From: Arthrobacter bussei
GTDB taxonomy: Bacteria; Actinomycetota; Actinomycetes; Actinomycetales; Micrococcaceae
Direction: 5' to 3'
Length of the DNA: 64,000 bases
Assembly (NCBI RefSeq): GCF_009377195.2
Contig: NZ_VJXX01000003.1
Coordinates: 240,595-304,594 of the forward strand
Of this stretch, positions 19,955-30,572 are shown one piece after another. Numbering within the stretch: position 1 is the stretch's first letter; each line of letters starts with the position of its first letter. A model generated the notes under the pieces. It had not been told where the DNA came from. It made no database searches and worked only from the letters and a program-made list of their open reading frames with translations. The position numbers were made by a program, and so were the translations under genes.

Positions 19955-20090
19955 CGCCGCCCTTCTTCTGAGACCGGAAGGGCCGGCGCACACGGTGGCC
20001 TCCCTTCCCAGCGAGGAGGCCGCCCCCGAGCGGGTCGGCGGCGCCGGGCACCCTCCTGAGACCAGGGTTCCCATCAGGCGTCGCCGACTC
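19955..20090 (+). ncRNA. Two tandem GAGACC-loop hairpins downstream of promoter A
   Basis: Hairpin A1 (19955-19988) pairs CGCCG and CCCTTC with GAAGGG and CGGCG (one bulged C) around loop TTCTGAGACCG. Hairpin A2 has an outer 14-bp stem (20032-20045 with 20077-20090, two G-U wobbles). Its inner stem (20047-20054 with 20064-20071, one mismatch) closes loop CCTGAGACC. A2 has the same two-tier layout as elements at 43364 and 55820. No convincing ORF covers this stretch. The transcript boundaries are not known. Confidence 0.5.
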
Positions 20091-20133
20091 CCTCCACCGG
20101 ATCTCCGCTCACCCACCCTCGACCGTCCGAAGC

Positions 20134-20170
20134 GGCACCCGCCGCCCGGATCCTGGTACCGGCGGGTGCC
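20134..20170. terminator. 11-bp inverted repeat before rsmA
   Basis: GGCACCCGCCG at 20134-20144 and CGGCGGGTGCC at 20160-20170 form a perfect 11-bp stem with a 15-nt loop. It could end a transcript from promoter A or be an operator of rsmA. There is no T tract. Confidence 0.4.
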
Positions 20171-20213
20171 GAGGCGGATGACCTCGGCCCGCCGGGCCGT
20201 CCGCCGGGCCGGA

Positions 20214-20219
20214 TACGAT
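20214..20219 (+). promoter_or_regulatory. -10 box for leaderless rsmA transcript
   Basis: TACGAT ends 6 nt before GTG 20226, which makes a leaderless mRNA likely and fixes the start codon. Confidence 0.55.
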
Positions 20220-20225
20220 GGCGGG

Positions 20226-21290
<1,065 letters not shown>

Positions 21291-21300
21291 CGCCGTCAGC

Positions 21301-21306
21301 TAGGTT
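21301..21306 (+). promoter_or_regulatory. -10 box for leaderless ispE transcript
   Basis: TAGGTT ends 7 nt before ATG 21314. The box follows the rsmA stop by 10 bp, so ispE may be expressed separately from rsmA. Confidence 0.5.
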
Positions 21307-21313
21307 GGTGGAC

Positions 21314-22294
21314 ATGGTCTCGGACAGAACTCTCGACATGCGCACGGACTTCGCCCGTGCGCGCTCCGTCCGGGTGAAGGCCCCTGGCAAGATCAACGTC
21401 TCGCTCAAGGTGGGCCCGCCCCGGGAGGACGGCTACCACGGCATCGCGAGCGTGTTCCTCGCCGTCTCCCTCTACGAGGAGGTGCTGGCGACCGAGACGC
21501 CGGGTCACGGCATCAGTGTCACCGTCAATGGGCAGGGCACGCTGAATCTGCCGGCGGCGAGCATCCCGCTGGATCGCAGTAACCTCGCCGTGCGCGCGGC
21601 CGAACTGCTGGCCGAGGTCAGCCCCGGCCACACCGGGGTGCAGCTGGACATCACCAAGCGCGTGCCGATCGCCGGCGGAATGGGCGGCGGATCGGCCGAT
21701 GCCGCCGCGGCCCTGCTTGCCTGCGACGCCCTGTGGGGCAGCGGATTCTCCCGGGACGAGCTTGCGAAGATCGCCGTGGACCTCGGGGCGGACGTGCCGT
21801 TCGCCCTGGTCGGTGGCACCGCCGTCGGCCTCGGGGTGGGGGACCAGCTCACGCCGGCCATCTCCAAGACGCCGCTGCACTGGGTCCTCGTCACCTCCGA
21901 CTACGGGCTCTCCACGCCGGAGGTCTACCGGACTCTCGACGCGATCCGGCTGCGCGACGGCGTGGAGCCCGACCCCCGGCCCGGCATCGATCCCGCGATC
22001 CTCGGCGCCATGCGGGCCGGGGACGCGCTGGGCCTGGCGCCCCTGCTGCACAACGACCTCCAGCAGGCGGCGCTCGAACTCGCCCCCGCCCTGGGAGATA
22101 TCCTTGAGACCGGCAGGACCGCCGGAGCACTGGCCGGGATCGTGTCAGGATCCGGGCCCACCATCGCCTTCCTCACCCAGAGCTCGGGTCACGCAGCCGA
22201 GCTCGAGGTGCTCCTCGCATCGGAGGGGCTGCAGGCGACGTCGGTCCACGGTCCGGCCCACGGGGCCCGCATCTCGCAGGACCCCCAGGGCTGA
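21314..22294 (+). CDS. ispE: 4-diphosphocytidyl-2-C-methyl-D-erythritol kinase
   Basis: This GHMP-family kinase phosphorylates CDP-methylerythritol in the non-mevalonate isoprenoid pathway. The substrate motif VKAPGKINVSLKVG is near residue 20. The ATP-binding loop PIAGGMGGGSADAAAALLA is in the middle, and the C-terminal motif VSGSGPTIAFL is present. The ATG at 21314 fits the leaderless promoter; TTG 21305 or GTG 21308 are less likely. Gene order rsmA-ispE-ABC-F is common in actinobacteria. The protein is of normal length, about 326 residues. Confidence 0.93.
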   Translation: MVSDRTLDMRTDFARARSVRVKAPGKINVSLKVGPPREDGYHGIASVFLAVSLYEEVLATETPGHGISVTVNGQGTLNLPAASIPLDRSNLAVRAAELLAEVSPGHTGVQLDITKRVPIAGGMGGGSADAAAALLACDALWGSGFSRDELAKIAVDLGADVPFALVGGTAVGLGVGDQLTPAISKTPLHWVLVTSDYGLSTPEVYRTLDAIRLRDGVEPDPRPGIDPAILGAMRAGDALGLAPLLHNDLQQAALELAPALGDILETGRTAGALAGIVSGSGPTIAFLTQSSGHAAELEVLLASEGLQATSVHGPAHGARISQDPQG

Positions 22295-22349
22295 CCTGGG
22301 CCACCCCCATATCAGCGCACCACACCGCTCAACCGAAAGCAGCATCTTC

Positions 22350-24170
<1,821 letters not shown>

Positions 24171-24184
24171 GCAGGCCTCTCGTT

Positions 24185-24214
24185 GCCCGTCCGGGACGTT
24201 TCCACCGGATGGGC
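24185..24214 (+). terminator. Terminator-like hairpin after the ABC-F gene
   Basis: A 10-bp stem (24185-24194 with 24205-24214, one G-U pair) with a 10-nt loop lies 15 bp after the stop codon. The following 270 bp hold no gene I can support. They contain two mutually exclusive short pairings near 24361-24394 (CAGAGG with CCTCTG, or GTGCAG with CTGCAC) and one isolated AGTAG at 24262. Confidence 0.5.
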
Positions 24215-24489
24215 ACCGCGTTAACTTCGTGTGACGCATCACGCCGCCCGGCCGGGACCTGAGTAGTCGGCCCCACGTACCCGGCCCGCAGGAGCCACGG
24301 GCTCCGGCGTCACCTGCCGTCCTCGGGACGGAGAACCCTCACGATGGTGAAGGCGCAGGTCAGAGGCTGTGCAGGCGAGCCCTGTCCTCTGCACGGGATC
24401 CCCTTGATGTCTGCGTGCCCTCCGTGTCGGCCTACCCGCACCCACCCGGGATGTGGGAGCGGAGGGATGCAGGAGGGCCCCTCGGTCCG

Positions 24490-24553
24490 AGTAGACCCAA
24501 GTAGTGCCGCGGTTTTTTCGGGTATGCGCGGACCGGGTGCCTCGTCCTAGCCT
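24490..24553 (+). promoter_or_regulatory. Promoter B of the GT2 polysaccharide operon
   Basis: AGTAG is present at 24490 and 24500, and GGTTT at 24511. A variant GGTATGC sits at 24521, where the other promoters have ACTCGTG. TAGCCT is at 24548-24553. Spacings match the other members: 31 bp from the first AGTAG to the element, then 27 bp to TAG. The 5' UTR would be about 125 nt. This links the polysaccharide operon to the same control as promoters A, C, D, E and F. Confidence 0.6.
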
Positions 24554-24685
24554 CGAAAGGAAGGGTCCTGACGATCGTCGGGAACCCGAGGGCGATCCCG
24601 GCCGGGCAGGTGTTCCTGCGAACCGGGTCGGCCCGACGCCCGCCGACGTGCGCACCGACACCCGCTCCAGCCGCCTAGGATCTCG

Positions 24686-26065
24686 ATGCCCCCGATTGTG
24701 TTCACCACCGACACCTCCTCCCTCGTGGACGTAGGCCTCGCGGTGCTGCAGGACCGCTTCTCCACCTGGCTCTCCGGGTTCGACCGGACCGACATCAGCG
24801 CGTTCTGGGCCGAGGTCACGCCCTACTTCCCGGTCGCCGTCGCCGGTGCGATCGTCTGGGCCCTGTGGCTCTACCGCTTCATCCTCTCGCGCCGGGCGAA
24901 GCCCATCGTGACCGACCACCGGACGACGACCTCCGTGGTGGTGCCCTCCTTCCACGAGGATCCGGACATCCTGATGAGCGCCCTCGAGTCCTGGCGCGCC
25001 CAGCGGCCGGACGAGATCATCATCGTCCTCGACGTCCTGGACCTCGATGCCTACGCCCGGATCGAGGCGCTGCAGGACCCGACGATCCGGCCCATCCTGT
25101 TCCACCACGTGGGCAAGCGCTCGGCGCTCGGTGTCGGGATCCGCCTCGCCCGGTACGAGGTCCTGGTCCTCACCGACTCCGACACCTGGTGGCAGCCCGA
25201 CCTGCTGCGGAACGTGCAGATGCCCTTCATCGATCCGCTCGTTGGCGCCGTGGGTACCCACCAGAACGTCTACCGGCGCGACACCAGCGTGTGGCGCCGG
25301 ATCGCCGACTGGCTCGTCAACCTGCGCTACCTCGACTACGTGCCGGCCATGGGTGCGGCCGGGGCCGTTCCCTGCATCTCCGGCCGCACCGCGGTGTACC
25401 GGCGGAGCGCCGTCCTGCCCGTCCTCGAACACCTCGAGAACGAGTACTTCCTCGGCAAGCGCTGCATCTCGGGCGACGACGGACGCCTGACCTGGCTGGT
25501 GCTCGCCTCCGGCTACAAGACCGTGCACCAGTCCACGGCGCGGGCCCTGTCCATGTTCCCGGCCAGTTTCCGGGCCTTCGTGAAGCAGCGGGTCCGGTGG
25601 AGCCGCAACTCGTACCGCTGCTACCTCACGGCGATCGGTACCGGCTGGTTGTGGCGTGTCCCGTTCATCACCAAGGTCACGGTGCTCCAGATCCTGCTGA
25701 CGCCGGTGACCATGGGACTGACGATGTTCTACCTGCTCTTCAACCGGCTCGATTTCACGGCACTCGGCATCGCCGCCGCCCTGAGCTGGTTGCTGCTCGG
25801 CCGCGGCATCCGCGGGATCTCGCACCTGCGCCGTCACCCGAAGGACATCCTCATCCTCCCCGTCCTTGCGTTCGCCGTGATCATGGTGGCGTTGCCCATC
25901 AAGCTGTACGCCTTCGCGACGATGAACAAGCAGGGCTGGCTCACCCGCCACGCGGATCAGATCGGCGGGGACGGGCAGGACGCCGTGAGCCTCCAGTCAA
26001 CGTCCGACGGCGCCGCCCCCGTCCTCGAGGGATCCGTCCGGGATGCACGGGAGGCCGTGGCATGA
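24686..26065 (+). CDS. Processive family 2 glycosyltransferase (hyaluronan/alginate synthase-like)
   Basis: A membrane-bound polymer synthase of 459 residues. One N-terminal helix (about 50-70) precedes a GT2 catalytic domain with VVVPSFHEDPDI, the nucleotide-metal motif TDSDTWW (about residue 162), the acidic GDDGRLT and the processivity motif QRVRW (about residue 300). Three to four C-terminal helices form the transmembrane pore. Such enzymes extend and export one polysaccharide chain. With a UDP-sugar dehydrogenase and beta-helix proteins in the same unit, a uronic-acid polymer is likely. The specific sugar is inferred, not shown. It overlaps the next gene by 4 bp. Confidence 0.87.
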   Translation: MPPIVFTTDTSSLVDVGLAVLQDRFSTWLSGFDRTDISAFWAEVTPYFPVAVAGAIVWALWLYRFILSRRAKPIVTDHRTTTSVVVPSFHEDPDILMSALESWRAQRPDEIIIVLDVLDLDAYARIEALQDPTIRPILFHHVGKRSALGVGIRLARYEVLVLTDSDTWWQPDLLRNVQMPFIDPLVGAVGTHQNVYRRDTSVWRRIADWLVNLRYLDYVPAMGAAGAVPCISGRTAVYRRSAVLPVLEHLENEYFLGKRCISGDDGRLTWLVLASGYKTVHQSTARALSMFPASFRAFVKQRVRWSRNSYRCYLTAIGTGWLWRVPFITKVTVLQILLTPVTMGLTMFYLLFNRLDFTALGIAAALSWLLLGRGIRGISHLRRHPKDILILPVLAFAVIMVALPIKLYAFATMNKQGWLTRHADQIGGDGQDAVSLQSTSDGAAPVLEGSVRDAREAVA

Positions 26066-27906
26066 CCGGCCGCAAGCCCCTCCTCCTCGGCCTCGTCGCC
26101 CTCCTCGTCGTCGCACTCGCCGGAGTGGCCTTCGTCGCCACCGGCAACCTCTGGCGGGATTCCGAGGTGGACGCCGTCGGACGCAACGAGATCGCCGCGA
26201 ACGGCAACGTACAGGGGGAGCTGTACCCCGGGGATCCCCGCAGCGAGGCGCGCATCGTACGGAGCGAGGAGGAGCGCCTGGTCTACGTCAGGACCATCGC
26301 GTCCGCCGCGCGGTGGCGCGTCGACGGGCTCGAGGGCCCGTACCGCCTGCAGACCGGTGCCACCACCACGCTCGTCTTGCCGGCGAGGACGGACCCCTAT
26401 ACCACGGCAGACCTGCTCACACTCGCCCCCGACACCTTCACGCAGCTCGCATCGTCCACCTTCGTGCTCACCGAGAACATCGTGGTGCTGGCCGGCGCCA
26501 CCCTGTCCCTGTCCGGGGACGAGGGGACGACGCTCCGGATGCAGAGCGACGAGGACGCCTTCGTCTCCATCGTCGCGCTCGGCGGCTCGCTGTCGATCGC
26601 GGGCACTCCCACGTCCGATCTGGACATCACCAGCTGGGACGGCTCGGGCTCCGACGAGGACACCTCCGACGGCAGGGCCTACGTCCGCGTCATCGGCGGG
26701 CATGCCTCCTTCGCCCACACCACCGTCTCCTCCCTCGGCTTCTGGAGCGGCAACACCGGTGGGCTCGCCCTCACCGGCACCGACACACCGGGGACCTTCC
26801 CCGACGCGGCAGGCACGACGGCCGACGCCGTCGCCCCGGCCGGAGCCCGCCTGCTGCCCGACGAGGACCTCCGGTCCCTCGCCGACCAGACCGACCTCGA
26901 CTACAGCGTCGTCACCGCGGGGATCGACGGCCTGACGGTCAGGGACAACGCCTTCGGCCTGTTCGTGACCAATGCCCGTGACATCGCCATCCGCGACACC
27001 GCGATCAGCGGGAGCCTCGTCGACGGCCTCGTCCTCCACCGGTCGGTGACGGACGCGACCATCACCACCACGACGTCGTCGGACAATGCCGTGGACGGCA
27101 TCACCGTGGGCCGTTCGAGCACGCGGGTCGACCTGCACGAGGTCACGGCGAGCGGCAACGGCCGGAACGGCATCTCGCTGGACGGCCAGCCCCTGGCCGA
27201 CGGCCCGAACGCCGTGGGCACCGCCGTCGTCACCTATGGTGGCAACCGCGTGGTGAGAAGCACGGTCGCCGACAACGGACGATACGGCGTCGAGGTCAGC
27301 GGAGGAGAGAATCTCCGCCTCACCGGCAACACCATCAGGGGCAACGAGGTGGGTGTCGTCGTCAACTACGGAGCCGAGCGGGTGGGCATCATCGACAACG
27401 AGATCCGCGACCAGCGCCTCCAGGGCATCGCCGTCCGCGAACCCGGGGCCCAGGCGGACATCCGGAGGAACACCATCTCCGGCGGCGACACCGGCGTGTA
27501 CGTCCGGGACGCCACCGCCACCGTCTCGGGCAACACCATGCATTCGCTCTCCGGCCACGGGGTGTCGTTGCTCGGGAACGTGCCGGACACCGAGGTGACG
27601 GGCAACGACGTCGGCGGCTACGGCACGGTCGCCATCTGGGACGAGACCTCCACGGGCGCCCTCGTGGAGGAGAACGAACTGCTCGACTGGCACCCCGCGC
27701 CCACCGTGCACAGCGTGGTGAACTCCGTGTTCCAGCCCCTGACGTTCGTTTGGCTGGTGCTCGGACTGCTCCTGCTCGCCACAGCCGTGACCCGCAAGCG
27801 CCACCTCCGCGTCCGCACCATCCGGAACCCCTACGAGGAGCGGGTGCCGCTCACGGCGCTCAGCCGCGGGATCATCCGTATCGACGACGCCAGGCAGGCA
27901 CGATGA
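26062..27906 (+). CDS. Membrane-anchored right-handed beta-helix protein (AlgG-like C5-epimerase candidate)
   Basis: The 614-residue protein has an N-terminal membrane helix (about 8-28) and a C-terminal one (VFQPLTFVWLVLGLLLLATA) before a basic tail, so most of it lies outside. Residues about 280-560 are built from parallel beta-helix repeats with recurrent asparagine-ladder motifs such as GNTIRGNEVGVVV. This fold is used by mannuronan C5-epimerases and polysaccharide lyases. Coupled to a GT2 synthase (ATGA overlap), an epimerase or lyase working on the nascent polymer is the best guess. I could not place the DPHD catalytic motif of AlgG, so activity is uncertain. Confidence 0.7.
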   Translation: MTGRKPLLLGLVALLVVALAGVAFVATGNLWRDSEVDAVGRNEIAANGNVQGELYPGDPRSEARIVRSEEERLVYVRTIASAARWRVDGLEGPYRLQTGATTTLVLPARTDPYTTADLLTLAPDTFTQLASSTFVLTENIVVLAGATLSLSGDEGTTLRMQSDEDAFVSIVALGGSLSIAGTPTSDLDITSWDGSGSDEDTSDGRAYVRVIGGHASFAHTTVSSLGFWSGNTGGLALTGTDTPGTFPDAAGTTADAVAPAGARLLPDEDLRSLADQTDLDYSVVTAGIDGLTVRDNAFGLFVTNARDIAIRDTAISGSLVDGLVLHRSVTDATITTTTSSDNAVDGITVGRSSTRVDLHEVTASGNGRNGISLDGQPLADGPNAVGTAVVTYGGNRVVRSTVADNGRYGVEVSGGENLRLTGNTIRGNEVGVVVNYGAERVGIIDNEIRDQRLQGIAVREPGAQADIRRNTISGGDTGVYVRDATATVSGNTMHSLSGHGVSLLGNVPDTEVTGNDVGGYGTVAIWDETSTGALVEENELLDWHPAPTVHSVVNSVFQPLTFVWLVLGLLLLATAVTRKRHLRVRTIRNPYEERVPLTALSRGIIRIDDARQAR

Positions 27907-28979
27907 ACCGCCGCGCGAAGCTCGTCGTACTCGTCCTCGCCGTCGTGGCGCTCGCCGTGGCCGCCGTCGTCGTGGTGGTCGGCCTCGAGACGACCACCGG
28001 CGGCAAGGGGTCCGCCGGGCGGGAGCGGGAGGCGCAGCCCGGGCCGACGGCCGACGCCGCTCCCGCGCCCGGGCCGGTGGCAACGCCCGTCGAGTGCCCC
28101 GAGCCGACCGTCAGGGTGGCCTCGGCCACCGACCTCGAGAACGCGCTCGACGCAGCGCGGCCCGGGACCGTCATCGGCATGGCCGCGGGGACCTATCGAG
28201 GCAACTTCACCGCGAGCGCGAACGGCACTGCAGAACAGCCGATCGTTCTCTGCGGTGATGCCGGGAGCGTCCTCGACGGCGGCACCACCGAGGACGGCTA
28301 CGTCTTCCATCTCGAGGACTCCTCGCACTGGGTGCTGCAGGGCTTCACCGTCCGCAACGGCCAGAAGGGCGTCATGGTGGACCAGACCACCGACACCGTG
28401 ATCCAGGGCCTGACCGTCACCACCACAGGCGACGAGGCGATCCACCTGCGGAAGTTCAGTACCGACAACCGCGTCATGGGGAACACCATCAGCGACACGG
28501 GCCTCCGGAAACCCAAGTTCGGCGAGGGCATCTACATCGGCACCGCGGAGAGCAACTGGTGCGACATCAGCAACTGCGAACCCGACCGCAGCGACCGCAA
28601 CGAGATCGAGGGCAACACCATCTCCGGGACCACGTCCGAGAACGTCGACATCAAGGAGGGCACCTCGGACGGGGTGCTGCGCGCCAACACCTTCGACGGA
28701 TCCGGCATCATCGAAGCCGATTCCTGGGTGGACGTGAAGGGACGCGGCTGGGTGATCGACGGCAACACCGGGACGGACTCACCACTCGACGGCTTTCAGA
28801 CCCACGAGATCGTGGACGGCTGGGGGACCGAGAACGTCTTCCGTGACAATGTCGCGGAGGTCAACGGACCGGGGCTCGGCTACTCGCTGAAGCCGGTCCG
28901 CGACAACGTCGTCGAATGCAGCAACTCCGCTTCCGCCGCCGGCGAAGGCCTGTCCAACGAACCCTGCTCCTCCGGCTGA
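27903..28979 (+). CDS. Membrane-anchored beta-helix (NosD/chondroitinase-B-like) protein
   Basis: This 358-residue protein has an N-terminal membrane anchor (about residues 6-28), a Pro/Ala-rich linker and a right-handed beta-helix domain. Its conserved blocks include DTGLRKPKFGEGIYIG, ENVDIKEGT and DSWVDVKGRGW. All three recur in the secreted protein at 30573-31871, so the two are paralogues. Two cysteine pairs (for example SNWCDISNC) may form disulphides outside the cell. The gene overlaps its upstream neighbour by 4 bp (ATGA). A polysaccharide-modifying role is inferred from the fold and the operon. Confidence 0.75.
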   Translation: MNRRAKLVVLVLAVVALAVAAVVVVVGLETTTGGKGSAGREREAQPGPTADAAPAPGPVATPVECPEPTVRVASATDLENALDAARPGTVIGMAAGTYRGNFTASANGTAEQPIVLCGDAGSVLDGGTTEDGYVFHLEDSSHWVLQGFTVRNGQKGVMVDQTTDTVIQGLTVTTTGDEAIHLRKFSTDNRVMGNTISDTGLRKPKFGEGIYIGTAESNWCDISNCEPDRSDRNEIEGNTISGTTSENVDIKEGTSDGVLRANTFDGSGIIEADSWVDVKGRGWVIDGNTGTDSPLDGFQTHEIVDGWGTENVFRDNVAEVNGPGLGYSLKPVRDNVVECSNSASAAGEGLSNEPCSSG

Positions 28980-29018
28980 CCCGGGCCTCCCGCCTCTTCC
29001 TCCACCCTCCGGCACCAC

Positions 29019-29062
29019 CTTCCGAGCTACCCCTTACCCGCTTCCGAGCCACCCCCTACCCG
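29019..29062 (+). repeat. 22-bp tandem direct repeat upstream of the UDP-sugar dehydrogenase
   Basis: Two copies (29019-29040 and 29041-29062) differ at two positions and contain TTCCGAGC followed by a C-rich run. The 22-bp period equals two helical turns, and the repeat lies 17 bp before the start codon. It may be a protein-binding site or a product of slippage. Confidence 0.7.
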
Positions 29063-29078
29063 AAATGAGGACACTCCC

Positions 29079-30488
29079 ATGAGCACTCCGCTCCAGAACC
29101 ACGAACCCGCCCCCAAAGTCACGGTCATCGGCACCGGCTATCTCGGCGCCACCCACGCGGTCTGCATGGCCATCATGGGTTTCGACGTCCTCGGCGTCGA
29201 CGTCGACCAGCGCAAGATCGACCTGCTGTCCTCGGGCCGGGTTCCCTTCTTCGAGCCGGGCCTGCCGGAGAAGCTCGAGGAAGCCCTTGCCTCGGGCCGC
29301 CTGCGCTTCAGCACCGACTTCGACGAGGCCGCCGCCTTCGGTGACGTGCACTTCGTGTGCGTGGGTACCCCGCAGGCCGCCGACTCATCGGCCGCGGACC
29401 TGACCTACGTCGACGCCGCCTTCACGGCCCTGGCCACCCGCATCGACCGGAAGGCCCTGCTCGTCGGGAAGTCGACCGTGCCGATCGGCACGGCCGCCCG
29501 GATCACCGCCATGGTGCAGTCCGTCTCGCCGCTCGGTGAGGAGCTCGAACTCGCCTGGAACCCCGAATTCCTCCGCGAGGGCTTCGCGGTGCAGGACACG
29601 CTGTTCCCGGATCGCCTCGTCTTCGGGGTCAGCTCCCCCTGGGCCGAGCAGCAGCTGCGGCGGGTCTTCGCGCCGATCCTCGATCTCGACACCCCGGCCA
29701 TCGTCGCGGACCTCGCCACCTCCGAGCTGGTCAAGGTGGCCGCCAACTCCTTCCTGGCCACGAAGATCTCCTTCATCAACGCGATGGCCGAGGTCTGCGA
29801 GGCCACCGGAGCCGACGTCAACCACCTGGCGAAGGCCCTCAGCCTCGACGACCGCATCGGGGGGCGCTTCCTGAAGCCCGGCCTCGGGTTCGGCGGCGGC
29901 TGCCTGCCGAAGGACATCCGTGCGTTCAAGTACCGGGCCGAGGAACTCGGGGTCGGGCAGGCCGTGAGTTTCCTGGGCGAGGTGGACTCGATCAACAACC
30001 GTCGTCGCGTCCGGACCGTGGACCTCATCCGCGAACTCGCCGGCGGTGACCTGGCCGGCGTGCGCGTCGCCGCCCTCGGCGCGGCCTTCAAGCCCAACTC
30101 CGACGACGTCCGTGACGCACCGGCGCTCGACGTCGCACGCCTGCTCTACCTCGAGGGCGCCATCGTCTCCGTGTACGATCCCGAGGCCAATGCCAACGCC
30201 CACCGTGCCTACCCCGACCTCAACTACGTGGAGTCGATGGCGGAGGCGGTCGAGCAGGCCGACGTCGTCGCGCTGCTCACCGAGTGGGCCGAATTCAGGA
30301 ACGCCGACCCCGACACGCTCGGCGCCCTCGTGAACCACCGCCGCATCCTCGACGGCCGGCACGCGCTGAACGCGAACGACTACACGTCGAAGGGATGGCA
30401 GTACCGCGCACTCGGCCGCCCCGCGCAGGCGGCGACGGTGGAACTCGCGTCCGACCTGCGCGACGAGACGCCGACGCTCGCGGTCTAG
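29079..30488 (+). CDS. UDP-glucose/GDP-mannose dehydrogenase family protein (intact copy)
   Basis: This NAD-dependent enzyme oxidises a nucleotide sugar to the uronic acid, most likely UDP-glucose to UDP-glucuronate. The Rossmann motif is GTGYLGATHAVCMA, GKSTVPIGT follows, and the catalytic cysteine lies in GFGGGCLPKDIRAF. The C-terminal domain has ALGAAFKPNSDDVRDAPAL and the full ending ILDGRHALN. At 469 residues it is complete and slightly longer than usual, with a 20-residue polar tail. It lies 100 bp after the beta-helix genes and probably supplies the precursor for the upstream synthase. A second, truncated copy is at 46627-47844. Confidence 0.9.
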   Translation: MSTPLQNHEPAPKVTVIGTGYLGATHAVCMAIMGFDVLGVDVDQRKIDLLSSGRVPFFEPGLPEKLEEALASGRLRFSTDFDEAAAFGDVHFVCVGTPQAADSSAADLTYVDAAFTALATRIDRKALLVGKSTVPIGTAARITAMVQSVSPLGEELELAWNPEFLREGFAVQDTLFPDRLVFGVSSPWAEQQLRRVFAPILDLDTPAIVADLATSELVKVAANSFLATKISFINAMAEVCEATGADVNHLAKALSLDDRIGGRFLKPGLGFGGGCLPKDIRAFKYRAEELGVGQAVSFLGEVDSINNRRRVRTVDLIRELAGGDLAGVRVAALGAAFKPNSDDVRDAPALDVARLLYLEGAIVSVYDPEANANAHRAYPDLNYVESMAEAVEQADVVALLTEWAEFRNADPDTLGALVNHRRILDGRHALNANDYTSKGWQYRALGRPAQAATVELASDLRDETPTLAV

Positions 30489-30515
30489 CCCGGACTGCAC
30501 GACCGCGCACACGGG

Positions 30516-30547
30516 AAGGGCCGGACGGGGAGACCCGTCCGGCCCTT
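30516..30547. terminator. Bidirectional terminator between the operon and the secreted beta-helix gene
   Basis: A perfect 14-bp stem (30516-30529 with 30534-30547) with a 4-nt loop lies between two convergent genes. Confidence 0.75.
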
Positions 30548-30572
30548 GCTGCGACCACGTCTCGGATGGGAC

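Noticed and set aside
19894..20225. A ydaO-type c-di-AMP riboswitch before rsmA
   Set aside because: Considered because this riboswitch often precedes rpf genes in actinobacteria, but I could not find its conserved core, and rpfB is absent.
24262..24266. An isolated AGTAG upstream of promoter B
   Set aside because: No ACTCGTG-like element lies 31 bp downstream and no TAGNNT box at the right distance, so it is not counted as a member.
24344..24550. 68-codon frame before the GT2 operon
   Set aside because: It crosses promoter B, has atypical composition and no ribosome site or known domain.
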